NCBI RefSeq assembly: GCF_026914265.1
Contig: NC_069135.1
Coordinates: forward strand, 62,238,738 to 62,302,737
Direction of reading: 5' to 3'
Length of the DNA stretch: 64,000 nucleotides
From: Mya arenaria
Lineage: Eukaryota; Mollusca; Bivalvia; Myida; Myidae
Below, piece by piece: positions 1-11,993 of the stretch. Under the pieces are notes generated by a model. It did no database searches, was not told the origin of the DNA, and was given only the letters and a program-made list of their open reading frames with translations. Within the stretch, counting starts at the first letter, position 1. Every line of letters starts with the position of its first letter. The translations under genes were made by a program, and so were the position numbers.

Positions 1-267
1 GAAACCACGGAGAATGGACAACAGTTTGTCACTTATCCACAGTGGTCAACACATGATACAGGTACTGGGTCGATGTACGTATCATGTAATAGCAAACATT
101 CAATAACAGAAATCAAAAGTGACGGCAATGTTAAGTTACTCGTGAAGTCAGACAAGCTGAATAATCCTTATGGTCTGTGTATGGACACTGATGGTTCAAT
201 CATCGTGTGTAGCTACAGTAGCAAGGACGTGTTTAGGGTAAAGAGAAATGGAGACATCCAGAGTTGA
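1..267 (+). pseudogene. B-box/NHL (TRIM-like) gene copy 1, C-terminal remnant cut by window edge
   Basis: The frame is open from base 1 and encodes the last-but-one part of the beta-propeller (SITEIKSDGNVKLLVKSDK, then YGLCMDTDGSIIVCS), closely matching residues of the intact copy at 26363-27967. After GDIQS the frame meets TGA at 265-267. In the intact copy about 120 further coding bases and over 200 bases of 3' flank follow; here they are missing, and the sequence jumps straight to the flank that starts near 28190 in the intact unit. The join has only 2-3 bases of possible microhomology (gt/agt). This is seen directly by comparison inside the window. The 5' part lies outside the window, so its state is unknown; the loss of the final propeller strands makes it probably non-functional. 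Confidence 0.8.
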
Positions 268-2224
268 AAAATGAAATGCATGTTATAAATGACAGAAGTA
301 CTAAAATGTTATTAATTTATAATACCATTTAGTGTAACAGGGTTTGTATTATTACGTAAATGTAGTGTGGAGTGTAGAAATAAACCTTTGAGTGTGACGT
401 ACATTTTGTGTGCACTGGCATCTGTAAACATTGCGATGCACATTACCGCACTAATGAACTGTACCAATTAATAAAAAAATACAAGTTAAAAGTGATTCAC
501 TTCAGTAGGTCCATAACCGTAAAAGCTGTATGTAAGTGTCTGTACAAGTATGTACAAATTCACGTATCCGATATTCAAAATTAATAAGATTGTCTTTCAA
601 TGAGTCACTGACATTAATATCTAATTTTGATTCCTAGTGACCCCATCTAATTTTGGTATCATGAACAAGATTTTATTTACTTATATATCTTAAATAAGTG
701 ACCGAATTTACATAACAGATAAAGTGATGGGATTTTTTATTTCTGTTCTTTATTTCAACTGAAATCGGAAGTGAATTGACCAATATTTAATATTAGCGTG
801 TTTGCAATATTTTCTATGCGTGTACTATACATATATATTCATCCTTTACACATGATAGCCTTTCAAACGATACCAATATAATAGTGGGTCACCATCCAAC
901 AATGTTTGATACTATTGAACATTGTAAAACACACATGTCCATGTATATAATAAATGCGACGTTAGATATGAATAAATTATACATACGAAATATTCTCAGC
1001 TGATGTGACTTATAGACCCATCAAGTCAGTCCACCCTTTTATAAATATGTTGTTTTTTTGTGTTTTGTTTGAATTGCACATGTCACAATATTAAACAACT
1101 GACTTAGTGTGTACTATCTTACTTATTTACAAACTTGCTCACTCACTTACAAAATTCCTTACTTACACAAATGTATATATTTTCTGTTGTTTTGTTTTCG
1201 TTTAGTGGGTACCCGCGTACAATTTGAGTACCAGGAACTCTATCAATACAGCTATACCATCTCATGTTTGGTACGTTTTCAATGTTTTATGTCAGCCTTG
1301 TTGCCTGCTGTTGAAGACAATTAATAAAATGTTTACTCAAACTTGTATTTAAACCGGAGTTATGAGTTGCTATGGGCATAATATAAATAAGATTTTGGCA
1401 ACACATCTATTATATTCAGTTTGCATATCTTGATCTTGTTTTGAATTAAGGTCAATATTAATGTGTTTGCACAACGCCGATGACATCGCCCTAATTTATG
1501 GCTGATACAGCTACATATAAGCTGTGCTAGTGGTCTGCGCGTTGTTAAGGCTACAACCAACTGTGTACAGTGTTAAGACGGTCACATTTCTTGGTCCGAT
1601 TTCTCTTACAATCTTCAGCTCGCTAAAGCTGCGAATCGTATAAGCTGGGATCAATACACATCATACTCCCAGTTATAAAATAAATGCCTACTTCCACTAA
1701 TGGAAGGATTGCACCTTTTGATCAAAATATAATAGTAGTCCACTTCATTCCTATCTGTAAAATCGAGATTTAGTAATATATTCTAGCTTAATTGCGTAAA
1801 TGGCTGAAGCTCATTGCATCTAAGATATTTTGAGAAATTCACCCCTGGCAAGTTATGAGTTACGTGTCCAGTCTGTGTTTAAGATCTGTGCGATATCTTG
1901 TTTTAAATCAACAACTAAGACCTATTATAGCATTAAACATATTTTAGGGTCAAATGTGTCTGTTCTCAAGATTTGTGAAGTATCTTCGTCCAAATAACCA
2001 ACATTCTTATGCAAGGTTACCAATATATATTTCTGGCAAGTTTCATATTAGGGTATGTGTTATTGCTCCGTGCAATTTCCAAAATAAATGGACAAACTGT
2101 ATTGACCAAATATATGTACACGTTTGCAATATAATTGTCAGTTTTAAATAAGTGTCCGATCAGTGCTAGAGATTTGTGCAGTTTCTGGGTCCACACAAAA
2201 CACATGAACAAACTGTGTACCGCC
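268..2224. other. 3' flank of copy 1 and inter-gene spacer (duplicated block)
   Basis: No gene is seen. The stretch aligns by eye with 28190-30220 (3' side of the intact copy), and its second half (from about 1340) also with 17100-17410 and 48700-49480. Shared landmarks are the phrases around 'tgtgtttgcacaacgccgatgacatcgcc' split across 1450-1490 and the 'gatttgtgcagtttctggg' site near 2170. Short ORFs here are shadows without family features. Confidence 0.6.
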
Positions 2225-2634
2225 TTCCCCCAGCGTGTCCGCACTCATGGCAGCTGATGCCATAACTGAGTAGATGGCATCATATCCCTCGCCTTCTATC
2301 CCAACCCCCTCCTCATCAATCAAGACCTGATCATCACCATCCCAGAGGTGAGCAGCCCCTCTCCAGGGTTGATGTGCACTGTATCCCCACCCTCAACCTG
2401 GACCAGGGCTCCTCCCAGTGCCCACAGGGTCATGCTCCTGCAACTGTCTATGCTCCGCCCACTCGTTTTGGTCCTGGAGCCTAAGGTTACAGATATCACA
2501 CATTATGGCTTGGGCTACGGTTGTGTGAACAGTTAATAGGTGGTTTCGGCTGTCAGGCTGCGTAAATGCATCTCCGCACAGGTCAAAAGAGTATTCCGCC
2601 TTGAGGTGCATTGCTTCATGTCTCTGGAGGGAAG
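2225..2634 (-). pseudogene. C2H2 zinc-finger terminal exon, copy A (decayed)
   Basis: On the minus strand the exon begins after an intact acceptor (TTCAG, next to base 2635) and reads SLQRHEAMHLKAEYSFDLC, then a second finger starting CDIC. It is a duplicate of the terminal exon best preserved at 10005-10459. The first zinc ligand of finger 1 is changed Cys to Phe (YSFDLC versus YSCDLC), one codon of the helix is missing before the His pair (DSRNHLL versus DSLQNHLL), and the frame closes at about 2393, well before the natural end. Ligand loss plus early stop argue for a pseudo-exon. No upstream zinc-finger exon lies next to it: the sequence at higher coordinates is B-box-gene upstream DNA. 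Confidence 0.7.
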
Positions 2635-2640
2635 CTGAAG

Positions 2641-4083
2641 GATATAAAAAAAAATCAAATAGTCATGGATGAACATCAACACTTTCTTTTAATGAACGGT
2701 TGTTATCTTTCTTTTTCTTTTGTATTTAAGTTTACCTTGTAGAAAAATATATACAAAATACACATTCTAAGTAAATTTATTAGCTGCATAATGTAGAAAT
2801 CATATCTTGCTCAGAAAGTCCAAACCTTATTTTCAAAATAAAATCAAAACTTGTTTAGATTGGAGTCTTTGTATAGTCTTCACCAACAACACCAATCAGG
2901 CTGGTGTGATGTCTATTTGAGATATTATAACTATTTCAATTATTATTATTATTATTATTCAAAAACTTTTGTTATATGCTTATTATCAAGCATTACCTAC
3001 ACATGAAATTGCCTTGTTCCAATCCAAAAATATATATCCCCTGTACGCAGAAGCATTTATATAGCCCTTTTAACATTTGTCTTAAACCATAGGAGTTGTC
3101 TAACCTTGGTTAATGTTTAAAGTCCACGATTCCCAAACCCGTTGCTAACGCATTTCAGCGAAAGGCTGTAGCATAATTTGTTTATTGACATTATCAGTTA
3201 ATGCTTTCAATGTATTAAGTAAAGATTCAAATATGCATCATGTATGAGTCCCTTAGGCTGAGTGGTTAAGCTATCGCTTTTCTATTTGTTTTCTTGAATG
3301 TACCGGTTTGTCCCGACTAAAACCAGATTTTCCTGTCATCCTTTAATTGTACCTTTTTCAGCAATTTCGCTTTCATAGAGTAAACTAATAATAGTATAAT
3401 TGTTTTCAGATGCATTACGAGGAAAACTATTTTTGCTGCCAACACATGAGAGAGTCCCTTTAAGGCACTGATACATTTATCTGTAAATATAAATACCTTA
3501 ATTCATATAGCTTTTTATCATCCTAAACACTTGATAGATGTGTTTTGATTGCATTGACTTTGGTATTTGCTTATTATTATAGGACTTACGCATATATAGT
3601 GTATAAATGCTTATGATACTCCGATTAATGCATTAGTGTATTGTATAAACTATTATGATACCCTGATTAGTGCATTACTGTATTGTATAAACTATTATGA
3701 TATTCTGAGTAGTGCATATATATTGTTTAACGCTTATGATTATCTGATAAGTGCATGTATACTGTGTTTACGTTGACAATAATCTGAGTAGAACATATAA
3801 GTTGTATAAGCGATTTTGAGAAAATATTTAGTACATAAGAATTGTAATAAATCGTGAGATAATCTGAATATTGTTTACGAATTGAATTCTATATCATCAC
3901 TGTAAATAGAATGCTGAACTAACGCCCTCACAGTCCTCGGTGAATCAAAAATATAAAAAGAAAAATAAATTCAGCAAAACTTCTTATGACTGGAAATTGT
4001 TCATGAATCTATACTTTGGAAATTGACCTTTCTTCATGCAGTCTTCTTAATGTAACACAAATGAATGATTTCAAAATCCTACA
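2641..4083. other. Duplicated upstream region of B-box gene copy 2
   Basis: No gene is seen. It aligns with 10470-11790, 17430-18431 plus 25232-25780, and 49926-51530. It holds an (ATT)n microsatellite at about 2941-2960, an empty site for the hAT insertion at 3483-3490 (gtaaatat), and a short run of the 40-bp minisatellite at about 3595-3850. Confidence 0.65.
3595..3850. repeat. 40-bp minisatellite, short array upstream of copy 2
   Basis: Diverged units share the core 'cttatgataatctgagtagt' followed by a 'gcatgtatattgtataaac'-like tail. The same unit precedes the other B-box copies and is expanded at 43386-44165. Units here are degenerate and partly shortened. Confidence 0.65.
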
Positions 4084-5175
4084 ATGAATGAAAAAGATAT
4101 ATATATCAAAATCAAGATATCAGATATTAGAACACTAAAGGCTGTGGTCTCTACATATGATTGTGCTCTTGGTCAGCTTGGTTCCTGGTTCGAATGTATA
4201 GACTCGTATGAAAATAACAAACAGGAGAATGAACTCGCCATCCTGGTGTTGAGGTTAATTACAGATGTGGATAGGATCAAAGATAATATTTAAAGGTTAT
4301 GTTGCGACAACAGTATTGTAAGATATGACTTCGTGCCAGATAAAACATCACTGCTTCGTCTAGTCAAAGCACCTGTTCTAGTTCAGACGATTTCTATCAA
4401 GCATGAAAGTGACGAAAAAACATGTCAAATCACAGACATTGCGTTGTTACGAAATGACCTGGTCTTATTAGCGGATTACACCAATTTAAAACTTAAGACA
4501 TTCAATACTGGCAATTCTACTTTTGTTTCAAACGTCAAATTACAATATGAGCCATGGCAAATGTCAGTTACAGAGCACGGTAAAGCATACATGGCATATT
4601 TTGGCAAACCTAAGATACTCCACCTGAAGTCACCAGCGACAGACCTCACTACGTTCCGGGAGATAGACGTAGACGGTTATTGTTACGCCGTAGAATGTTT
4701 CAATAAAACCCTGAAAGTTCAGTGTTTGACTCCTGCCAAAACTATTGAAGTGGATGGAAAAGGAAACCAAACCAGGGTTATCAGCAATGACTTAAGTAAG
4801 GAAACCAACGCGAATGGAGAACAGTTTGTCACTCATCCATACTGGTCAACACAAGATTCGACTACTGGCTCGATGTATGTATCATGTAATAGCAAAAATT
4901 CAATAACAGAAATCAAAAGTGATGGTGGTGTTAAGTTATTTGTGAAGTCAGACAAGCTGAATTGTCCTCATGGTCTGTGCATGGATACTGATGGTGCAAT
5001 CATCGTGTGTAGCTACAATAGCAAGGACGTGTTTAGGGTCAAGAGAAATGGAGACATCCAGAGTGTTTTACCACAACCTCCGCATTTTAACCCTAGGGCA
5101 GTTGCTCTAGATAAAAGAACAAAGCGTTTGTTTATCGCTGGAGTTTCTGATGAGATGCATGTGTTTCAAATCTAA
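4084..5175 (+). pseudogene. B-box/NHL (TRIM-like) gene copy 2, B-boxes deleted, one nonsense codon
   Basis: Translation from about 4108 matches the intact protein from its coiled-coil (KIKISDIRTLKAVVSTYD) through the whole propeller to the natural C-terminus (FQI, TAA at 5173-5175). The promoter-proximal region, both B-boxes and the first part of the coiled coil are deleted: upstream DNA equivalent to 51530 is joined directly to coding DNA equivalent to 26895. A CAA-to-TAA change at 4291-4293 then stops the frame after 69 codons; the same frame continues intact from 4333 to the end. A single nonsense codon suggests loss is recent. A truncated propeller-only protein starting at the ATG at 4333 is conceivable but has no visible promoter support. 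Confidence 0.85.
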
Positions 5176-7175
5176 ATTTCGCTAACCATGATACAATGGA
5201 GTTTGTCTCCGGGTGAGCTTAATATGACAATGTGGTTTTAATTTGATGAACTGATTGACAGTTGATATATCTATATGTAGGCTAATGTATTCGTTTTGAT
5301 CAATGGGCTTGGTAATACTTTTCAGAACTTAACTACCTAGCAGACAGCCTTTGAGGTTGATGTACAAAATAAAAAGTTATAAAGCTCTTAAAACAGTTGA
5401 TCAAATATAAATAATACTTATACATGGTGAATTAATTCCTTATACATTTGATAAATAATGTGTAAAGTGTTGTTAATTTATAATTCGATTTATTGTTACA
5501 TCTATTAGAAGTATTACATGTAGCGTGGAATGTAAATAAATGTTTGAAAGAGACCTTCATCTTGATTACAGTCATTTGTAAAGATTGGAATGCACAATGT
5601 CATACCTTGATATCTTTGAAAAGCTTTTTTGCATTAGGTACTCTAAATTGTATTCCTTCGTCTGCAGAGAGAGTCGGGATCAATAAGCATAGAAGTACTT
5701 GGGTGTTACCTATTATTTTTTATTATTTGTTTTATTATCAAGATTCCTCAAGTTAATGCATACTTTGATCAGATTTACTTTTTACGTCTTTACTTTATTC
5801 GGGATTGTTGGGATAAGATTGAGGTTGTTCACACAAACTGGTTTGAACCCCCAGTAACTTTACATTTTACTGACCTTTTCCAGGCTGTACCTAACAATCG
5901 TTTATAAACATACCTAGTTATTTTATATAGTATATGTGCATTGTGTTGTTTGTGGGGTTTTGTGCTGTTGTTCCATGTTTCAGGTTTGTGATTGTTTGTT
6001 TTTTGTGTTCTCGTATAAATATTTACCATTTAATATAACATAGTTAGATCATGTCAAAATAGAAAAAGTTAAAGGTGATTCAGTTGAATAAGTCCTAATC
6101 TATGACTGTTAAAGCTGTTTTGTAAATGCAACTACGTATACATGTATGTATAACTAAGGGCAGCCGATGTACAAATTAGCTTCTTATTGCATTGAGCCAT
6201 TGACATTCATATTTAATTCTGATGCATGATGACCCAATTTGATTGTGGTATCATTTGAAAGGGTATCGCTTACCCATTGCTTACCCATTGCTTATATGAC
6301 CGTGTGAAACAAATGACCGAAAACACACTCCAAATAAAGTCATAGCAGTTTGTACTTTCGTTCCTTGTTACAACTGAAATCCGAGACAGATTATTCAATC
6401 GTTCAAGGTCAAACAACGTGTTTGCAAAAGTTGTAATGGTATAGTATTTATATATTTTCCTCTACACATTTAACCCTTTAAAATGACACCAAAATCATAT
6501 GGGGCCACCGCGAAACAAAATTTGATATAATTGTTCATGTATATATAAACAAATGTATATAATCAATGTTCTGATGCCAACACGAACCGCAACATGTGTA
6601 TTGTACATGGGAAACATATACCATATTTACAAATACAATAGTCATATAAATAATGTAGTTAAAAATTCAAAAACAAACGTGATTCTAATAAATATTCAAC
6701 TAAAGGTGATTTTTGTGTGTGCCAAAGAAAAAATCTTTCTTATTACTACTTTTCAAAATCATTGAAAACTTTTAAAGTGCACTCAGTAATTTTGCTGGTC
6801 GTAGCCAAGGAAATGTTATTCTACATGAAGCAATTATAGAATGGACGGGTACCCACGGTCCGAGTACACTTTGTAACACTCGAATTTGTTTCAGATGATT
6901 TTTTCAATATAACATTCTCTGTGTTTATTCTGTGTTATTACATGTATGTACAGGTACCTGCGGGTAATTGACGATCGGACTCAAACGTTTTACACGTCAA
7001 TGCCTTTTAAACAATAATGGTTTTTAAATGAACTTATATTTACATTTAATTAGCAATGTTAAACCATGCTCATACCATATTGTATAAGTTAAAAAGAGCT
7101 ATCGCATGAACGTGAAAAATGTCCCCGAAAGGCCTCGTTGGTCCTGTCTGGTCAGATAGGCTTGGGTATGTAACA
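5176..7175. other. 3' flank of copy 2; no gene seen
   Basis: The first 1.3 kb resembles the 3' flanks at 14496, 27968 and 46387 (motifs 'gtttgtctccgg', 'ttgttgtaactttac', 'gcacattaccgt'). Beyond about 6800 it is single-copy in this window. No splice-bounded or conserved ORF is recognised. Confidence 0.5.
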
Positions 7176-7179
7176 CATT

Positions 7180-7990
7180 TTCTTGATGACCTACCCTACC
7201 TTCATATTAATATATTCCTTGAAATATTTATCTGTAACATTTACAAATAGCAAATTTGAACATGAAAATGAGAATTCACTGCAAAATGGGGTGGATATTA
7301 ACTCGTCTCACGGCCTAAGCGTTCTCCAACTATTAATCGGAAACGGTTTTTGGCTCGATGTCACCACGATCTTGATATTTATCTTACTGATCTCAAAATC
7401 GATTGTTTAAATCTAAGGTCATGATCAACTTGTCTACAATGTTTGAAGTTACTGTGCCTAAGCGTTCTTCAGTAATTTATCGGTAACGGATTTTTAAAAC
7501 ATGAGCGACGATCTTGACCCTGGATCGTCTCACATCAAAACCAAATGGTTTCATCTGCTGGTTATCACCAAGCTGCCAAACAGTTTGATGTATCTAGGCC
7601 TAATCATTATTCAGTAATTGCTCATAAAACGGATTTTCAGCTCGATGTTACCACGACTTTGACCTGATGACCTCAAAATCAATATTTCACCTGATCGTCA
7701 TGACCAAAATACCTCCTTATTTTGAGGGTTCTATGCCTATGCGTTCTTCCGTTATTGATCAGGGACGGAGTTTTATCTCGAGCTCACCACACTTTTGACC
7801 TTTAGACGCACTGAACCTAAATATCAATAGGGTTTATCACCTGCTGGTAAAATCAATACTGCCTACCTCGTTTGAGGTCACTGGACTTAAGCGTCCTTCA
7901 ATAATTGGTCAGAAACCGAGGCCGCGAACAGACGAACGGTTATATATAAAAATCCCATCCTTCGGGGCGATAAAAAGAAGAGCCAGCCGC
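7180..7990. repeat. Degenerate tandem repeat, units of about 145-155 bp
   Basis: About four units can be followed by the recurring phrase 'cctaagcgttcttcagtaat' and variants near 7311, 7457, 7600 and 7740, each followed by 'ggattttt..ctcgatg..accacgactttgacc'. The block ends with 'gacgaacggttatatataaaaatcccatcc'-like text (split here as seen near 7931-7960). This layout is typical of interspersed molluscan repeats with internal tandem structure. No coding signal. Confidence 0.55.
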
Positions 7991-9190
7991 AGAGGGAACA
8001 CCAAAGCTAGTCTAGGGCCATCGTCAAAAATCCCCGATACATAATGGTGCTATACTTCGTTGTGTACCGTGGGTGATTTTGCTAAGACAATATCGTTATC
8101 ACGAATAATTAATGAATCAGTTTCATTTCATTGAAGTAACAAATGGAAATATGAACTGACACTCATATTAATGTTTTCCCGTGTAAAAAGTACTCTGGTG
8201 AAAGATGGAATTGAACTTAATATACATGATAAAAGCTACAGAAACATGCTCAGTAGCAAAAAGCTTAAACATAAACCTTAAGCCTTGTCACTACACATTT
8301 TAAAACAGCGACTGAGACCACTGATAATAAAGGGTTATTGAAGCATATTTAGTTGTAACATGCAATTTTGTTTGGGAAAAGTGTTGTCTCCCCTGCCACA
8401 TGCAATTCATTAAAACAAGATTTTTTTCAGTCAATTTTCCAACTGTATGTATGGAATGTAACAGAAGAAAGAACTATGATTTTCGATAATAGTCTAGGCA
8501 TATAAGACACCCAGTATTAAAAGCAGAGTTATAATAAATAAGTACCTGACAACATGTGTTCAATGTCTTATTGAATATGTTTCATGTTTATTGAGTTAAG
8601 GCAAAGATTTACATTTTGCACAATGCCAATAACACCATCAGAATACATGGTTGATACAGACACATATGATCTATAGAATGAGGTCTGCTCAAAGTGTAAG
8701 CAACCAACTATGCCCTATGCTACGACGGTCACATTTCTGTAACAATCTTAAACTTGCTAAAGCTGCGAATCTTTTTAGCTTGGACCAATTAAAATCATAC
8801 TCCCAGTTACAAGATATACAAATACTTTAAGCTTTAATACTCCCACTTTAAGTGCAATACATGTTTAAATCCGTTGTATTTAATATATTGTAAGAAATTT
8901 AACACTGGCAAATTATAAATAAGTGTCACCAACTTAGACCTATGCTAGCATTATACAAATTTGTTAGGGTCAAATATGTCTGTTCTCAAGATCCGTGAGT
9001 ATCTTCGTCTAAATAACCAACAAACTTATGCAAACATACCAACATATATTTATGGCAGGTTTCATATAAGGGTCTGTGTTATTGTCTCCAAAATATATGG
9101 TCAAACGGTATTGACCAAATATATGTACCAATTTGCACTAGAATTGTTCAGTTTTAAATAAGTGTCTGATCAGTGTTAGAGATTTGTGCA
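7991..9190. other. Spacer of unit B; no gene seen
   Basis: From about 8480 the stretch matches 1340-2180 and 48700-49480, i.e. the 3' side of the zinc-finger terminal exon. The first 480 bases show nothing recognisable. Confidence 0.5.
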
Positions 9191-9198
9191 GTTTCTGG

Positions 9199-10007
9199 TA
9201 GTGTTTGAAAATCGGACTCTATTGCTATCGATAATCGAATCGAATCGGACCAAGCATATTGATTTCCTATCGGACAATAATCGATAAATTTATAATATTA
9301 GTAAGGAATACAGTCTTTAAACAAAGTGTCATATTGATCATTTAACCTGGAATGTGTAGGTGTGATGCTATAGTCATGTTTTTGCAACAATAACTACACC
9401 TCCATTACCTTTTTCTGTCCAAAATAACTTAACGAAAACACATAACAACACAACACATACTTTATAAGTACACATCAATTGCAAACTGATGCACACCGCA
9501 TTAAGCAATTTACCTTAGCATTTTATCAATGCGAAAGCATATTATATTTTTGTGAACCGGATAAACATTCAATAACCTGCTGTATTGAACATTTCACTAA
9601 TGTTATTCATAAAACTTTCACAAAAAAGTAAATTAGTTAACTACAAACAGTAACCAAAAAGGTTTCAAATACAGAATGCTTCGAGCAGGGATTCCGGTAA
9701 GACCCCTCACATCATAGAGACAGTTTATTAATGAAGGTTTTATGCAATATATAAACAATTGAAAACCATATGTAATTTTGTGAGAGTTTGTATTTTTTAG
9801 CAAAAGTGTTAACATTTACCGCAGTTGAAAAGTTGTTAAATGAACATAACAGGAATTTACTCGACTTTTACAACAAAACAAAAAATATATGTAGATACCG
9901 GAAGTAACATTAGCGACATCCATTTTTGACAACCACAATCGACTGTCGCCGACATAGCATTATCAGCGACGATTAATCAATTGAACTCGATAATCGTTTC
10001 ATCACTA
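9199..10007. mobile_element. Non-autonomous hAT-like element in unit B
   Basis: Insertion of 809 bp relative to sister units at 2180, 30225 and 49480, which read straight through 'gtttctgggtcc'. Direct 8-bp flanks gtttctgg (9191-9198) and gttcctgg (10008-10015) differ at one base. Ends are TAGTGTTTGAAAATCG and, on the other strand, TAGTGATGAAACGATT, imperfect inverted repeats of hAT type, with ATCGATAATCG-rich subterminal sequence (9226-9290 and 9960-9995). No transposase ORF. The 8-bp target duplication and TAGTG ends are established hAT hallmarks. Confidence 0.8.
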
Positions 10008-10459
10008 GTTCCTGGGTCCACAAAGCATATGAAAAAACTGTGTACCGCCTTCCCCCAGCGTGTCTTCACTCATGGCAGCTGATACGAGAACTGAGTGGAG
10101 GGCATCATAAACCCCGCCTCCTATCCCCACCCCCTCCTCAACAAGCAAGACCTGATCACCACCCCCAGAGGTGAGCAGCCCCTCTCCCGAGGTGAGGTAC
10201 ACTGTATCTCCACTCTCAACCTGGACCGGGGTCCCTCCCAGTGGCCCTAAGTCATGTTCGTGCAACTGTCTATGCTCCGCCCACGATAATTGGTCCTCGA
10301 ACAGAAGGTAACAGATATCGCACAGCATTGGTTGGGTTACGGTTGTGTGAACAGTTAACAGGTGGTTTTGAAGACTGTCATGCTGTTTAAATGTGTCTCT
10401 GCACAGGTCACAAGAGTAATCTGCCATGAGGTGCATTGCTTCATGTCTCTGAAGGGAAG
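10005..10459 (-). CDS. C2H2 zinc-finger terminal exon, copy B (intact frame and acceptor)
   Basis: The exon starts after an intact acceptor (TTTAG, adjacent to base 10460). In the phase dictated by exon 31096-31185 it opens with the end of a finger (SLQRHEAMH), then CDLC-x12-H-x4-H (through LLTVH) and a second finger CDIC...HRQLHEH, followed by a glycine/valine-rich tail of about 75 residues with no finger. Among four copies this is the only one with all zinc ligands and an unbroken frame. Its stop (TAG, 10005-10007) is supplied by the first three bases of the hAT-like element; sister units would end three codons later. It has no zinc-finger exons directly upstream; the nearest donors on this strand are 20 kb away at 31096. 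It is either the working last exon of that gene or an orphan duplicate. Confidence 0.55.
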
Positions 10460-10487
10460 CTAAAGAATATATAAAAAAAATTATCAT

Positions 10488-11800
10488 GGATAAATACCAA
10501 CAATATATATTATTGAACAGTTGCTATTTTTTTTTTCTCTTTTGTATTTTAGTATACCTTGTAGAAAAGAATATACAAAATAGACATTCTAAGTAAATTG
10601 TCAGCTCCATAATGCAGAAATAAAATCTGGCTCAGAAAGTCCAATCCTTTTTTTATAATTGAAAAATAAAATTAAAACTTGTTTAGTATGAGTCTTTGTA
10701 TAGTCTTCACTAACAACACCAAATTAAATATTAAAACTATTTCAATTATTAATTTGTCCAAATCTACACAATGTGGGTCACTCAAAAACTTTTGTTATAT
10801 GCTTATTATCAGGCATTACCTACACATGAAATTGCCTTGTTCAAACCCAATAAAATATATCCCCTGTACGCAATAGAATTTCTATATTCCATGTAACAAT
10901 TGTCTTAAACCGTCGGAGTGGTCTAACCTTGGTTTATGTTTAAAGGGACTCATTCATGGTTTGTGTAATACACTTATAACGGGGGGTTTTAATACGAAGT
11001 TAAGTGTGTCAAATTGGCAGGAGTGGTAAAACGAAAGTACTAGCAGCTAGAACCCTTCAACAAATATATGTTGCATAAGCTTAAATATTGTCTTTGAAGT
11101 CAACGATTTCCAAAACCGTTGCTAAACACATTTCAGCAAAATGTTGTAGCATGATTGGTTGATTGACATTATCACTCAATGCATTCAATGTATTAAGTAA
11201 AGATTTAAATATGCATCAAGTTATGTATGAGTTCCTTAGTCCGATTGGTTTAGCTATCGGCTTTCTATTTTTTTCTTGGCTGTACCAGTGTGGGTTCGCT
11301 CCCGAACCAGATTTTCCTGTCATACTTGAATTGTAACTTTTTCTGGAATTTCGGTTTCATAGAGTTAGAGTTCATAGATTAAACGTATTATAGTATAGGT
11401 GTATTCAGATGCATTACCAGGAAAATTATTTTTGCTGCCAACGCATGAGAGAGTCACTTTAAGGCACTGACACATTTTTTTCTGTAAATATTAATACCTT
11501 AATTCATTGCGCCTTTTATCATCCTAAACACTTGACAAATGTGTTTAGATTGCATTGACTTTGGCAATTGCTTAATATTATTAAAGTAAGGCTTTATATT
11601 GTATAAATGCTTATGATACTCTGATAAGTGCGTTAGTGTATTGTATAAACGATTATGATAGTCTGAGTAGTGCATGTATATTGTTTAACTCTTATGATTA
11701 TCTGATGAGTGCATGTATACTGTGTATACGTTTATGATTATCTGAGTATTACATGTATGCTGTATAAGCGATTTTGAAAACCTATTCATACAAAAGGTTA
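10488..11800. other. Duplicated upstream region of unit B, no B-box gene attached
   Basis: Aligns with 2641-3860 and 49926-51250. It contains the hAT empty site (gtaaatat, 11484-11491) and four or five degenerate units of the 40-bp minisatellite (about 11590-11775). Homology to the other units stops near 11790, where a foreign exon fragment follows instead of a B-box gene. Confidence 0.6.
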
Positions 11801-11830
11801 AATTTGATGACTAACTAACAAGGAAAGCTA

Positions 11831-11961
11831 AGATAAGAATTTTACACTTGTTTGTCTTAAGTCTGGCCATTTCCTCGTTCCGGTCTTTTTTATCTAAGCA
11901 ACCAGCTATACATACTGTGGGCCAGGCCTTACTGTTTAACACATCAGCTAATGTCTGCGCC
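11831..11961 (-). pseudogene. DDX20/Gemin3-like helicase exon fragment
   Basis: Minus-strand translation gives AQTLADVLNSKAWPTVC, then DKKDRNEEMARLK and CKILI. From memory this matches the helicase C-terminal domain of the DEAD-box protein DDX20 (SMN-complex helicase), where the equivalent stretch reads QxLAD.L.SKG.P..CI...xxxxR..AMA.LK...CR.LIS. An acceptor-like TTTTTAAG precedes it. At the far end no GT donor follows and the frame runs on to a stop at 11811-11813. No neighbouring helicase exons are seen, so this is probably a captured or residual exon fragment sitting at a duplication breakpoint. The alternative, another SF2 helicase, is possible. Confidence 0.55.
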
Positions 11962-11993
11962 CTTAAAAAGGAAATAAAACAATTATATAACAT

